Assembly (NCBI GenBank): GCA_005879605.1
Contig: VBKE01000110.1
Location: forward strand, 1 to 38,208
DNA from: Deltaproteobacteria bacterium
Lineage (GTDB): Bacteria; Desulfobacterota; Binatia; UBA9968
Direction of reading: 5' to 3'
DNA: 38,208 bases
Both the position numbers and the translations under genes were made by a program. Shown here piece after piece: positions 17,791 through 26,764 of this stretch. Below the pieces are notes generated by a model that was given only the letters and a program-made list of their open reading frames with translations, had not been told where the DNA came from and did no database searches. Numbering within the stretch: the stretch's first letter is position 1; each line of letters begins with the position of its first letter.

Positions 17791-20467
17791 TTGCTGCAAA
17801 CAAAACCAACGGGTAGATTACTAAATGTGAGCCCTAAAAATACCAAGAAGCCCGTCGGGAAATCCGACCGAAGCGTGGCAGCAGCAACCGCAAGCAGCAA
17901 CGCGCGGAAGGTGCTTCTGCTCGATGGCCACTCGCTTGCGTTTCGCGCTTTTTTCGCTTTGCCCGACACGCTCGTCACATCATCCGGCCAAGTGACAAAC
18001 GCCGTCTATGGCTTTACCGCGATGCTTATCAAGCTTTTGGCAGACGAACGCCCCCAAGGCGTCGTCGTTTGTTTCGACAAAGGGGTGCCGCAATTCCGAG
18101 TGGATCGGTACGCGGAGTACAAGGCGGGACGAGCCGCAACGCCCGACCTGTTTAAGCAGCAGCTTCCGTTGATCGGCGAGGTGTTGGAGACGCTACGGGT
18201 TCCTGCCGTCGAGCTTGAAGGCTACGAAGCCGACGATCTTCTCGCAACCTTGACCAAACATGCTAGGGAAGAGGAATTCGAGGTCATTATCGTTACCGGC
18301 GACCGAGACATTCTCCAACTGGTGCGAGACGGCGTCTCTGTCATCATGACTCGCCGGGGAATTTCCGATGTGATCCGTTACGATGCTCCGACTGTGCTAG
18401 AGCGTTATGGTATCCCACCGGAGAAATGGACCGATTTTGTCGCGCTCAAGGGCGAAACCTCAGACAATCTTCCCGGCGTTCCGGGTATCGGCGACAAGAC
18501 CGCCGCCCAGCTGATTAATAAATACGGTGATATTGAATCGGTCATCGCCCATGCCGACGAGCTTACGCCAAAACTGCGCGACGGGATCAAGGCCCATGCA
18601 AACCAGGTGCGTGTTAACAAAGAGCTCGGGCGTTTGCTTGACGACGTGTCGCTGGATCTCGATCCAGCCAATCTTCGCCTCGAACCATGGGATGATGAAG
18701 TGGTCCGCAAACTTTTCACCTCGCTTGAATTCCGCAGTCTCCACGAGCGCCTCAAAGAGCTCAAGCTTCACGCTGCGGCCGTTTCGCCCTCGCTCGAACT
18801 TAGTTCGATCTCAGATTTTGTCTCGGAGAAAGATCTGCGCGGGAGCGAGACCGTAGCGTTTGCATGGAGTGAGGAGTGGGTTGCCCTGTGCGATAGGCCC
18901 GGCGAAGCGCGGGTTCTGCCCTTTTCCGAAGCAATTCATCGGCTTGCCGGCTGTCTCAAGGATCCTAACCGACGAAAGATTGCTCATGACGCTAAACTGC
19001 TTTACCGCTCGGCCCTCACCGCCGGGGTCGAAATTCAAGGACTTCACTGTGACACGAAGATCGCCTCGTATCTCCTCGAGCCGGGCTCCGCTTCCGGGTA
19101 CACTTTAACAGACACGGTCGGTCGCTATCTCGGCGTCTCAATGGACGCGGACAAGGCCGAGCCGCAAACGGGCGAGCAGACGAGTCTCTCTTTCAGCGAA
19201 GACGAGAAATCTCGCGTGTGTCGGGAAGCGGTGGCGGTCCGCGCCGTCGCACCGGTCGTTGAAGAGCGGCTCCGAAATCAAGGCATCTGGGAGCTTGCAA
19301 CCTCCCTTGAGTTCCCGTTGGTCGAGGTGCTAGCGCGCATGGAGCATAACGGCATTCTCGTCGACCGCGACTATCTGGAGAAATTGAATGCCGACTTCGG
19401 ACAAAAAATGGCAACCCTCGAGCGTACCGTTCAGGAGCTCGCGGGTGAGGAGTTCAATGTGAACTCCAATCCTCAGCTCCAGCGCATTCTCTTTGAGAAG
19501 TTGTCCCTGCCAAAAACCAGAAAGATCAAGACCGGTTACTCCACGGATGCCGCGGAATTGGAAAAGCTTGCGGGCACTCATCCGATCGTCGCCTCGCTGC
19601 TCGAATACCGCGAGGTTTCGAAGCTAAAGAACGGCTTTACCGAAATGCTGCTGGCGCTCATCGACCCCGAGGGCCATCGAATCCATACGACCTATGAGCA
19701 GACCACCGCCGCCACCGGACGTCTGTCATCAATCGCACCCAACCTGCAAAACGTTCCGATTCGCGGCGAAGCGGGCCGCCAGATCCGGCGCGCTTTTATC
19801 GCGCCGCCGGATCACGTGTTGCTCTCGGCCGATTACTCGCAGATCGAACTCCGCGTGCTGGCGCACCTTTCCGAGGATGAGACTTTTTGCCAGGCGTTCG
19901 CGCAGGGACACGACTTTCACGCGATGATTGCCGCCAAGGTATACGGCATCGCTTTGGCCGACGTTACCTCGGCGATGCGGAACGTCGACCTATGGAGTTT
20001 CACAACGGCTGGGAGTGGAAATGGGCGAGGCGGCAAACTTTGTCGAAGCTTATTATGCGCAGTTTCCCAAAGTGAAGGAGTTTCTCACGTCCCAGGTCGA
20101 GAAGGCGAAGATCGACGGCTTCACGACCACCATGTTCGGGCGGCGCCGCTATCTGCCGGAGCTCCGCTCGTCCAATTTCCGGCTGCGCGCGTTAGGCGAG
20201 CGGATGGCGCTCAATGCGCCGATTCAAGGGAGCGCCGCCGACATTATCAAGAAGGCGATGATCGGCGTCGACGCCGCCCTGCGGAAGGAACCGGTTGCTA
20301 AGATGCTCCTGACCGTCCACGACGAACTCGTCTTCGAGGTGCCCGGGGAGAGACTAGAGCATGCGCGGGGGTTAATTGAAAAAGAGATGACTAAAGCTGC
20401 GGATCTTCGCTGTGGTCTTGCCGTGGACGTGCATACCGGCTCGAATTGGGCCGAAGCGCATGCTTAG
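17791..20467 (+). pseudogene. polA: DNA polymerase I, frameshifted; motif B (O-helix) deleted
   Basis: The first frame (17791-20301) encodes an intact 5' nuclease domain from KVLLLDGHSLAFRAFF (about residue 40), with GYEADDLL, TGDRD and the SDNLPGVPGIGDKTA helix-hairpin region. A degenerate 3'-5' exonuclease domain without the DTET acidic motif follows. The polymerase domain then runs through TTAATGRLSS and motif A DYSQIELR, up to DVTSAMR (ending 19980). The text then becomes nonsense. In the next frame, GTSTYGVSQRLG (from 19979) through motif C VHDELVFEV to 20467 is normal. Compared with E. coli Pol I, the 12 residues between the Arg and the Gly, including the RxxxKxxNFGxxY dNTP-binding helix, are missing; 38 lost bases would explain it. 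The start is uncertain: TTG 17791 or GTG 17827. Confidence 0.88.
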
Positions 20468-20493
20468 GCGGATTGGCAGTTCCGAGTTTGGAG

Positions 20494-20640
20494 TTTCGAG
20501 CATTGAAATTCTACCAGGACAACCCGGAAATCATGGTCCTCTATATTCAGAAAAAACTCGGCATTAAGGACGCGCAGCTCGCCCGCAGGATGTACGACGA
20601 TGCCGGTGATAAATTCTCGATTTCTACAGATGGAGAGTTA
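20494..20640 (+). pseudogene. Remnant of a NitT/TauT (NMT1-like) ABC substrate-binding protein, C-terminal fragment
   Basis: A stretch of about 46 codons, ALKFYQDNPEIMVLYIQKKL and onward to QLARRMYDDAGDKF, closely resembles the C-terminal helices of NMT1/TauA-type periplasmic binding proteins, where helix-NPE-helix-GI.D..LA..MY is typical. Nothing upstream encodes the rest; polA ends at 20467, about 30 bases before. The frame continues into low-complexity GGTTGGTTCGCGGTTGG-type sequence with no protein character. It is best read as a decayed gene end. Confidence 0.55.
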
Positions 20641-20684
20641 GGAAGTTTAGATGGTTGGTTCGCGGTTGGTTGCGCGGTTGCGAC

Positions 20685-20741
20685 TGCACTTAGGTGTAAA
20701 CGACGCCATGACAAGAGAGAGCCGGCTTACACCCAAGTGCA
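20685..20741. repeat. Imperfect inverted repeat, 15-bp arms
   Basis: TGCACTTAGGTGTAA at 20685-20699 pairs with TTACACCCAAGTGCA at 20727-20741 with one mismatch, around a 27-base loop. It lies between the binding-protein remnant and the convergent secreted-protein gene. No T-run follows, so a simple terminator is unlikely. It may be a small mobile palindrome or a relic. Confidence 0.5.
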
Positions 20742-20765
20742 ATATCGCTCGTAAGACTGACCTAT

Positions 20766-21206
20766 TTAGTGAAGATTAACCCTGGCGCCGATTTCGAAGG
20801 TCGGACTAGTAGTAGTTACGTGGGTGGTTGGATCTGTAGTAGATGTATAGCCGCTGATGTATAGCGTAGCAGGCCCAGGCTGAAATTTGAGATTGCCGCC
20901 TGGCAAGCTGACCGTAATATCCAAATTGTCCGTCCCACCCGTACAGAGCAAACCACTAGAAGCCCCAGTCCCGATCATTACGAGCCGGCCGACGCTTTGA
21001 TAAATGTACACGGTCACGTTCTCGGTATCAGTATTGTTGCTGCACACCGCAGAAACTGTCAGTTTCACCTCAGTACGGTTCCCCTGGAGATCAACGCTGG
21101 CAAAGTCTAGACCGGTTATGTCGGCAGATGCCACACCCCCGATCAGCAGGACAGCCGCGAAAGCTATCACCAGCCGGAAAGGAAACAATCTATTTATCAT
21201 ACGCAT
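20766..21206 (-). CDS. Secreted protein of unknown function, 146 aa
   Basis: A clear signal peptide (MRMINRLFPFRLVIAFAAVL, cleaved after the ASA at VASA) is followed by a beta-rich, Thr/Ser/Gly-rich mature domain of about 115 residues. The mature domain has strand-like alternation (VDLQGNRTEVKLTVSAV, VTVYIYQSVGRLVMIG) and two Cys (in AVCSNN and LLCTGG) that could form a disulphide. I recognise no family; an immunoglobulin-like or pilin-like beta sandwich is a guess. A strong AAAGGAGGA precedes the ATG at 21206, so the frame open to 21275 is not used. It is monocistronic and divergent from the deacetylase. Confidence 0.65.
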   Translation of the reverse strand: MRMINRLFPFRLVIAFAAVLLIGGVASADITGLDFASVDLQGNRTEVKLTVSAVCSNNTDTENVTVYIYQSVGRLVMIGTGASSGLLCTGGTDNLDITVSLPGGNLKFQPGPATLYISGYTSTTDPTTHVTTTSPTFEIGARVNLH

Positions 21207-21536
21207 TATCAATTCTTCCTCCTTTATTTTGTTTTTCTTTCGAACCGCCATGGCGCACTCGCACAGGAGCAGCAAACATGCCAGGGTGTAACAGTTGCCA
21301 GATGAGTATTTAAAGGAGCCGCAGTCGGAAACGGGCGTGCAAAAATTACCTGTCTACGAAATTTTTGCTACCGGACCTCGTGCCGACGGTGTGTGTCGCT
21401 GAGGAGTAGCTTTGACTATTCTTGACTCTATTTAAGCTAATGAGTTTCCCCAAGGGCTGTATGATACTTGCAAGCGCCAAACGAGTAAGCTAGGTTCACG
21501 GGGTCGCTACTCTTTACCGGGAAAGGAGCCACGAAA
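21207..21536. other. Divergent intergenic region of 330 bases
   Basis: No gene could be supported. Two TTGACT -35-like hexamers at 21412-21417 and 21422-21427 face the deacetylase gene, but no good -10 lies at 16-18 bases. TATGAT at 21460-21465 is another weak candidate. AAAGGAG at 21523-21529 is the deacetylase ribosome site. Confidence 0.35.
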
Positions 21537-22397
21537 ATGATTCAAGAGCGTCACGTTAAGGATAAACTGGCATGGCCGGATGGCCGGCGCATGGCCGTCA
21601 CGTTGACCTTTGACTTTCAGGGTGGGGAGGACGTGAAGCCGGATAAGAACGGCAAGATGAATCATGAAGAATGGACCCAGGCGGAATACGGACCGAGGAC
21701 CGGCATCTGGAGGATTCTCCGGATTCTCGAAGAGACAGGAGTCAGAGCGACGTTTCTCACCTGCGGCGGCATCGCCGAGCGCTATCCGGAGCAAGTGAAA
21801 GCGATCGTGCAAAACGGCCACGAGATCGCCGGCCACGGCTATCATCACGAAGTGGCGCGGGATCTGACCCTGGAGCAGGAACGGGAAGTTATACAAAAGA
21901 CTACCGCGATGATCGAGAAGCGCACTGGGAAGCGGCCGGTCGGATGGCGCTCTTGCACCCAAAGCCCCAACAGCTTGCAACTGCTGATGGAGAACGAGTA
22001 TCTCTGGAACAGCAATTCGTTTTCTTATGACTTGCCGTTTCTGTGGGAGCACGATGATCGGACACTGGTAGAGCTGCCGCGGCAACCGTTCGGCGATGGC
22101 CGGACTTATGGCCATCGCGATTCCGGCACTCCCAATGATGCGCTCGTCATCTGGAAAGGGCTATTCGACGATCTGTACGAAGAATCAAAACTGGGCCCGA
22201 CGTTCTGTCCGTTTCAGTTCCATCCCTATATTTCCAGCCGACCCGGCCGGGCGCGAATCTTGAAAGAAATCATCCAGTACATGCGCAAACACGACGGCGT
22301 TTGGTTTGCCTGCGGCAGCGAAATCGCGGAATTGACGCTCAAGCTGGACGCCAATGTTGCAAGAAAAGTGGTTCTGAAAGAAGCAGTGGGTTCTTGA
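21537..22397 (+). CDS. Polysaccharide deacetylase (NodB-domain) family protein
   Basis: This 286-residue protein has the NodB fold signatures: TFDFQGG with the catalytic/metal Asp26, and the HxxxH metal motif in HEIAGHGYHHE (His100 and His104). RPVGWRSC follows in the strand where the family has its RxPxG motif, and a late FHPYIS segment supplies a His near the active site. It lacks a signal peptide and has the broad layout of the PuuE/allantoinase-like and HpPgdA cytoplasmic branch, which acts on amide or imide bonds of small ring compounds as well as sugars. The substrate is open. AAAGGAG precedes the ATG, and a strong terminator follows about 45 bases after the stop. Confidence 0.85.
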   Translation: MIQERHVKDKLAWPDGRRMAVTLTFDFQGGEDVKPDKNGKMNHEEWTQAEYGPRTGIWRILRILEETGVRATFLTCGGIAERYPEQVKAIVQNGHEIAGHGYHHEVARDLTLEQEREVIQKTTAMIEKRTGKRPVGWRSCTQSPNSLQLLMENEYLWNSNSFSYDLPFLWEHDDRTLVELPRQPFGDGRTYGHRDSGTPNDALVIWKGLFDDLYEESKLGPTFCPFQFHPYISSRPGRARILKEIIQYMRKHDGVWFACGSEIAELTLKLDANVARKVVLKEAVGS

Positions 22398-22440
22398 GCC
22401 GAGACGCAAACCAGTTGATCTGGCAGCGCTACAGTGGCGA

Positions 22441-22481
22441 AAAAAAAGGCCCGGGCGAGAAAATTGCCGGGCCTTTTTTTT
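22441..22481. terminator. Bidirectional rho-independent terminator
   Basis: A perfect GGCCCGG/CCGGGCC stem (22448-22454 with 22467-22473) has a 12-base loop. It is flanked by seven A on the left and eight T on the right, so the stem can extend with A-T pairs. It works in either direction: for the deacetylase gene on the plus strand and as a backstop for the convergent minus-strand gene. Confidence 0.9.
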
Positions 22482-22577
22482 GCACGGGAGTCGAGGATCG
22501 TGCCTGCGCTTCCGATTCAGCGGTGTTCACCTACAGCCAGCTTTAGCGGAAAGTCACCCGCCATTTCATAGCTCCCT

Positions 22578-22608
22578 CCGTTCGTCCTGAGCCTGGTCGA
22601 AGGACGGG
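22578..22608. repeat. REP-like extragenic palindrome
   Basis: CGTCCT at 22583-22588 and AGGACG at 22601-22606 flank GAGCCTGGTCGA. The whole resembles the CGTCCTGAGC...GTCGAAGGACG palindrome that is dispersed between genes in many bacterial genomes. It sits between convergent genes, just after the DUF2784 stop, the usual location for such elements. Assignment rests on memory of the motif. Confidence 0.5.
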
Positions 22609-22615
22609 CAAACGC

Positions 22616-23014
22616 TCAACAATCTTTGATTCTTCGGTTGGATCGAAAGATCCAGCCGTAGATTGCCAGATTCACTGCGATGACCAGGAGTCCTAATGCG
22701 ATCTGCATCTCACGTGTCAATCCTTCGGGGTAAAGAACCGGAAGGACATAGTGCGCAATAAAGTCGGAGCGGTAACCGGCTTCTCCTGCGCTCCACCGGA
22801 GCCAGTTCTCGAGCGGCGTCAAAGGACATATCCAGCCGAAAAATTCTACGATGACCGCCCAAGCGACCGCTGTTAAATGAATCCACATCGCGCGGCGCCA
22901 TCTCACGGCCAAGAGCCCGCCGAAGACGGCGAAGACAACAAATGCGACGTGAAGCAATACGACCAGATCGGCGAGCCAGTGATATAAGTGATATGGCGGT
23001 TGCGCTGTGCTCAT
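22616..23014 (-). CDS. DUF2784 family membrane protein
   Basis: This is a 132-residue inner-membrane protein with four predicted helices. The text matches DUF2784: an N-terminal ADLVVLLHVAFVVFAVFGG helix, RWRRAMWIHL, a WAVIVEFFGWICPLTPLENW block with the family's conserved Cys-Pro-Leu-Thr-Pro-Leu-Glu, then YRSDFIAHYVLPVLYP and a last helix before a basic end. The function of the family is unknown. The ATG at 23014 (MSTAQPP) is preferred because the family's first helix begins shortly after; the frame is open to 23047. No strong ribosome site is seen. Confidence 0.85.
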   Translation of the reverse strand: MSTAQPPYHLYHWLADLVVLLHVAFVVFAVFGGLLAVRWRRAMWIHLTAVAWAVIVEFFGWICPLTPLENWLRWSAGEAGYRSDFIAHYVLPVLYPEGLTREMQIALGLLVIAVNLAIYGWIFRSNRRIKDC

Positions 23015-23231
23015 GTCGCTTAAGCAAACTGGATACAGACACGGCAAAAAGAGTCATTGTGCCGAATACAAATGGCTTCATGATTCGGACGCGTTTCATG
23101 GCCAGTCCCGCTTTTAGGATGTGATCCCAAATTCGCTTCCATCTTATTTCACCGCGTGGTTCACAACTCAAGATCTAGGTACCGGAATGACTCCCTTGAC
23201 CACCGGAATCGGACCCCATAGACTTGAGCGA

Positions 23232-24065
23232 ATGTTTAAGCGCTTCGCGCAGCTCGCTTCACCGGGTTCATTGGGATTTATCGGTTTCGGCCTCGCTATT
23301 TTCCTTTCGACCATAAGTTCCAACGCCGCGAGCGCGCAAGACAAGGCCAACAAATCAACGGGTTCGGCTTCAAGGAGCTCTGCCTCCGACGCTGAACTTG
23401 CAAGATTGCGCGCCGATACTATAGAAAAAATGAAACAGACGCGCGCCGGTACAGAAAAGCTTCTCGCCCTTCACGAAGACGAAGTAAAAAAGTTGACAGC
23501 TGAGTATCGGCAACGGCAGGAGCTCTATAATCAGGGACTGATCTCTCGCGCGGAACTCAACCAAACCGAGCGTGCTCGCGCCGCAGCAATGATCCGCATG
23601 GACGAAGATAAGCGCTGGATCGCCGAGACCGACATCGCCATCACCGAGGCGTCTATGCGGGACGTGCTGGTGGGGCTGCCGGCCATGGCGCCTGGCGGGT
23701 ATAGCGAGAGCGGCACGCTGATTCGCTTTAACGGGACCGCGTCATGGTCTCTGGCCGACGCAGCGAAGATCGAGAAATTTTTTTCCCAGGCCTTTGGTCA
23801 CGTCCTGCCGATTACTGCGTTTGGGCAGACACCCACCCACGATCGCCTGAGGTTTGATCATAGAAACGCAATGGACGTGGCGCTCCACCCCGACAGCAAT
23901 GAAGGACGGTCGCTTTTGTCATATCTTCGGCAGGCGGGTGTCCCTTTCATTGCCTTTAGAAGCGCCGTTCCCGGTGCGGCCACCGGAGCCCATATCCATA
24001 TCGGAAGTCCCTCCGTGAGAGCCGTTGCCGGCGCAGATTCCCAGGGGGTATGTTGTAAGAGATAA
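23232..24065 (+). CDS. Exported coiled-coil protein with C-terminal M15-like putative metal-binding domain
   Basis: This is a 277-residue protein. A signal peptide (about 1-34, ending SAQ) precedes a long charged coiled coil at about 52-143. That region includes YRQRQELYNQGLISRAELNQ, a segment like those in TolC/HlyD-type efflux helices. The C-terminal third has FDHRNAMDVALHP (His210, Asp215, His219) and GAHIHIG (His254, His256). This His-Asp...His-x-His pattern recalls DD-peptidases of family M15 and Hedgehog-type zinc domains, so a periplasmic peptidoglycan or peptide hydrolase is possible, but unproven. The ATG at 23232 is chosen because it gives a normal signal; the frame is open from 23121. 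Its end overlaps in another frame the open frame of the Nudix gene. Confidence 0.6.
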   Translation: MFKRFAQLASPGSLGFIGFGLAIFLSTISSNAASAQDKANKSTGSASRSSASDAELARLRADTIEKMKQTRAGTEKLLALHEDEVKKLTAEYRQRQELYNQGLISRAELNQTERARAAAMIRMDEDKRWIAETDIAITEASMRDVLVGLPAMAPGGYSESGTLIRFNGTASWSLADAAKIEKFFSQAFGHVLPITAFGQTPTHDRLRFDHRNAMDVALHPDSNEGRSLLSYLRQAGVPFIAFRSAVPGAATGAHIHIGSPSVRAVAGADSQGVCCKR

Positions 24066-24076
24066 AATAATAATAC

Positions 24077-24098
24077 AGGGGCGACACGCCATGCCCCT
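24077..24098. repeat. Short inverted repeat before the Nudix gene
   Basis: AGGGGC at 24077-24082 and GCCCCT at 24093-24098 can form a 6-bp stem with a 10-base loop. It resembles the small GGGGC...GCCCC palindromes scattered in many genomes. It covers an in-frame ATG (24091), which argues for the later Nudix start at 24115. Confidence 0.35.
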
Positions 24099-24114
24099 AC
24101 ACTTGGTAGCGTCT

Positions 24115-24837
24115 ATGACTCAAATGATCGTCCCAAGCAAGGCTTCAACTATCATCGTGATTCGACCTAGAGCAGCCATCGGTTTCGAAGTCCTGCTCAC
24201 CCGCCGCCCGCAGGAGATGCCATTTCTGGGTGGCTATTTGGTTTTTCCCGGCGGCGCAGTCGAAAAGCAGGATTATTCGGAGAGAATGTTCTGCCGCTGC
24301 AGGGGACTGTCGCCATCCGAAGCCCTGTCGATTCTGGGTGACGACGTCAGTCCTGAGATGTCCCTTGGTCATTGGGTCGCCGCCGCAAGAGAGCTTTTTG
24401 AGGAAAGCGGAATTCACTTCTTCGTAAAACAAGACGGCGAGCCTTCAGATGGCAAGCCCAATGATACAATTACGCGACTGGCGGAGAAACGTAAAGCTTT
24501 GTCGGAAGGTCGCATCGACTTACCTCATCTATTGGAATCAGAGCAGCTGTTTGTTGACTTGAGTCGCATGACTTATCTCTTCCACCGAATCACGCCGGAA
24601 AAATACCCAGTCCGATTTGATACCCGATTCTATCTGGCGGCACTTCCGGAACATCAGATTCCTCTTGCTTGCTCGGAAGAGGTGGCGGAAAGTCTTTGGA
24701 TGACGCCTGAAGCAGCACTGGATCGGGCAAAGTCTGGCAATTTTCCCATGTTGCCGCCGACGGTCGTTGCATTGAAGACCCTCGCCAAGCATGAATCTTG
24801 GCAACAGTTGATCTCGGCATTCCGCCTGGTTTACTAA
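24115..24837 (+). CDS. Nudix hydrolase (NUDT19/CoA-diphosphatase-like, split Nudix box)
   Basis: This is a protein of about 240 residues. The Nudix box is interrupted: GGYLVFPGG at about 39-47 is followed by some 40 residues before AARELFEESGI at 90-100, which supplies the REUxEExGU metal-binding core. Such a long insert is typical of NUDT19-like and other large Nudix hydrolases acting on acyl-CoA, CoA or nucleoside diphosphate derivatives. It should cleave an X-diphosphate bond in the cytoplasm with Mg2+; the substrate is not determinable. Start choice is uncertain (24025, 24091 or 24115) because none has a ribosome site; 24115 lies just before the first beta strand. Confidence 0.8.
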   Translation: MTQMIVPSKASTIIVIRPRAAIGFEVLLTRRPQEMPFLGGYLVFPGGAVEKQDYSERMFCRCRGLSPSEALSILGDDVSPEMSLGHWVAAARELFEESGIHFFVKQDGEPSDGKPNDTITRLAEKRKALSEGRIDLPHLLESEQLFVDLSRMTYLFHRITPEKYPVRFDTRFYLAALPEHQIPLACSEEVAESLWMTPEAALDRAKSGNFPMLPPTVVALKTLAKHESWQQLISAFRLVY

Positions 24838-24925
24838 GGCGGGCAATGCAAGCAGGCTATTAAATCTTGGTTCAGGTGAATGCCCCTTCCTTCTTCTCGT
24901 CTAATTTTCGTGCCTTTTAGAATAA

Positions 24926-24954
24926 TTGCTGAAATTTGGCGCCTGTGCTAAAAT
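24926..24954 (+). promoter_or_regulatory. Promoter candidate for the glucan phosphorylase gene
   Basis: TTGCTG at 24926-24931 and TAAAAT at 24949-24954 are 17 bases apart. The -10 is preceded by TG one base away (TGCTAAAAT), making an extended -10. Transcription would begin near 24961, giving a leader of about 70 bases. Confidence 0.5.
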
Positions 24955-25030
24955 TCCCCTCAAATACAGCCCGTCTTTGGATGAATCCCCACTGTTCATT
25001 TCAAGCCTAATTTTTTAATTTCTGACGGTT

Positions 25031-26764
25031 ATGAATCGAGTCTTTGCTCATCTCGATGCGGGAACTATTGCTTACTTTTCGATGGATGTAGCTATCGACT
25101 CGGGCATTCCCACGTACAGCGGAGGGTTGGGGATCTTGGCCGGTGACACGCTTCGCTCGGCGGCAGACCTGGAGGCCCCGATGGTAGCTGTAACTCTTCT
25201 TCACCGAAAGGGCTATTTCGAACAGCGCCTGGATTCCAAGGGGAATCAGCTGGAAACCCCGTCGAAATGGTCTCCGGAAAACCGTCTTGAACCTTTGTCG
25301 CCCCAAGTGACAATTTCGATAGAAGGCCGAAATGTGGGCGTTCGGGCCTGGCGCTACCTGTTTGGCGGCGTCAGCGGCCACGGCGTGCCATTGTTCTTCC
25401 TGGATACGAATTTGGATGAGAACGATCCTCGGGACCGCGCTTTGACCGATCACCTCTATGGTGGCGATGAACTTTACCGTCTCTGCCAGGAAGTAGTTCT
25501 GGGATTTGGCGGCGTGGCCATGCTCCGTACTCTCGGGTACACCAACTTGCGAGTGTTTCACATGAACGAGGGCCACTCGGCCTTCATCACGCTTGCCCTG
25601 CTGCAGGAGCAAGCGGGCGCAAAGCTAGATGGTGGGTTCTCAGAGACTCAGGTAGAAACGGTCCGACGGCAATGTGTGTTTACCACCCATACGCCGGTGC
25701 CGGCGGGGCATGATCGTTTTCGTGCCGACCTCGTTCGTCAGGTGCTAGGTGAAGCGCTCGCCGCGGAGCTTAGACAAATGCGGGTCATGGACGGCGAGCT
25801 GAACATGACCGAACTGGCGCTGAGGCTCTCCGGTTTTGTCAATGGTGTTTCTATGCGCCATGGGGAGGTGACGCGAGCCATGTTTCCCGACTACAACATC
25901 AAAGCGATCACCAACGGCGTCCACGCTGCGACCTGGGCTGCGGAACCTTTCGCTGCTCTTTACGACCGCAGGATACCGCAGTGGCGGCGTGATAATGGTT
26001 ATCTCCGCTACGCCGTGGGGATACCGGTTGCCGAGATTCGCCAAGCGCATCGACAAGCGAAGCAAGCACTGCTGCAGCAGGTACGTTGGCTTACAGGATC
26101 TCAACTGGACGAGAAAGTTTTTACAGTCGGCTTTGCCCGCCGGGCAACCGCATACAAGCGGGCGGATCTATTGTTCTCAGACCTGGAACGGCTAAAGCAA
26201 ATTGCTCGGGAGGCTGGTCCGCTGCAGTTGGTTTATGCAGGCAAGGCACACCCGCGGGACCAGGCGGGAAAGGCGATTATCCGGCGAATTTTTGAAGCGG
26301 CGGCGGCTCTCGCGAATTACGTTCGGGTCGTGTACCTGGAGAACCACGACATGGCATTGGGAAAACTGCTCTGTGCCGGCGTTGATGTTTGGCTCAACAC
26401 GCCGCTCCGGCCGCAGGAAGCTTCGGGTACGAGTGGGATGAAAGCCGCTCTCAACGGGGTGCCGAGCTTCAGCATTATCGACGGCTGGTGGGTTGAAGGG
26501 CACATCGAAGGTGTGACCGGCTGGTCCATCGAAGCTCCCAACGGCGCGGAAAATGATTCGGTGGCCGAGGCAATCTCGCTCTATGACAAACTGGCAGATG
26601 TCATTCTACCGCTTTTCTATAATCAGCCGGATAAGTTTGACGAGGTGATGCGCTCCGCCATCGCTTTCAATGGTTCCTTCTTCAATACACAGCGGATGCT
26701 ATTTCAGTATTTGAGAAATGCTTACGCTCCTGCGTATTCGAATGGGTTGCGGCCATTGGCGTAG
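25031..26764 (+). CDS. glgP: Alpha-glucan phosphorylase
   Basis: This 577-residue member belongs to the short alpha-glucan phosphorylase group, which lacks some of the N-terminal length of rabbit-type enzymes (about 840). It releases glucose 1-phosphate from glycogen or maltodextrin with phosphate and PLP. Visible landmarks are the N-terminal AYFSMDVAIDSGIPTYSGGLG, HMNEGHSAF, TTHTPVPAGHD, the FARRATAYKRADLL segment with phosphate-binding basic residues, and EASGTSGMKAALNG, which holds the phosphate/PLP-site lysine. The group shares the GT35 fold. The ATG at 25031 has no strong ribosome site but is the first start of a typical N-terminus. No other glycogen genes are adjacent. Confidence 0.9.
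   Translation: MNRVFAHLDAGTIAYFSMDVAIDSGIPTYSGGLGILAGDTLRSAADLEAPMVAVTLLHRKGYFEQRLDSKGNQLETPSKWSPENRLEPLSPQVTISIEGRNVGVRAWRYLFGGVSGHGVPLFFLDTNLDENDPRDRALTDHLYGGDELYRLCQEVVLGFGGVAMLRTLGYTNLRVFHMNEGHSAFITLALLQEQAGAKLDGGFSETQVETVRRQCVFTTHTPVPAGHDRFRADLVRQVLGEALAAELRQMRVMDGELNMTELALRLSGFVNGVSMRHGEVTRAMFPDYNIKAITNGVHAATWAAEPFAALYDRRIPQWRRDNGYLRYAVGIPVAEIRQAHRQAKQALLQQVRWLTGSQLDEKVFTVGFARRATAYKRADLLFSDLERLKQIAREAGPLQLVYAGKAHPRDQAGKAIIRRIFEAAAALANYVRVVYLENHDMALGKLLCAGVDVWLNTPLRPQEASGTSGMKAALNGVPSFSIIDGWWVEGHIEGVTGWSIEAPNGAENDSVAEAISLYDKLADVILPLFYNQPDKFDEVMRSAIAFNGSFFNTQRMLFQYLRNAYAPAYSNGLRPLA

Noticed and set aside
19900..20060. Programmed frameshift, intein or intron in polA
   Set aside because: Sequence is missing, not inserted, and the O-helix cannot be restored by slippage, so a deletion or assembly error fits better.
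20685..20741. Inverted repeat as an integron attC site
   Set aside because: The core-site pattern GTTRRRY/RYYYAAC is not present, and there are no cassettes or integrase.
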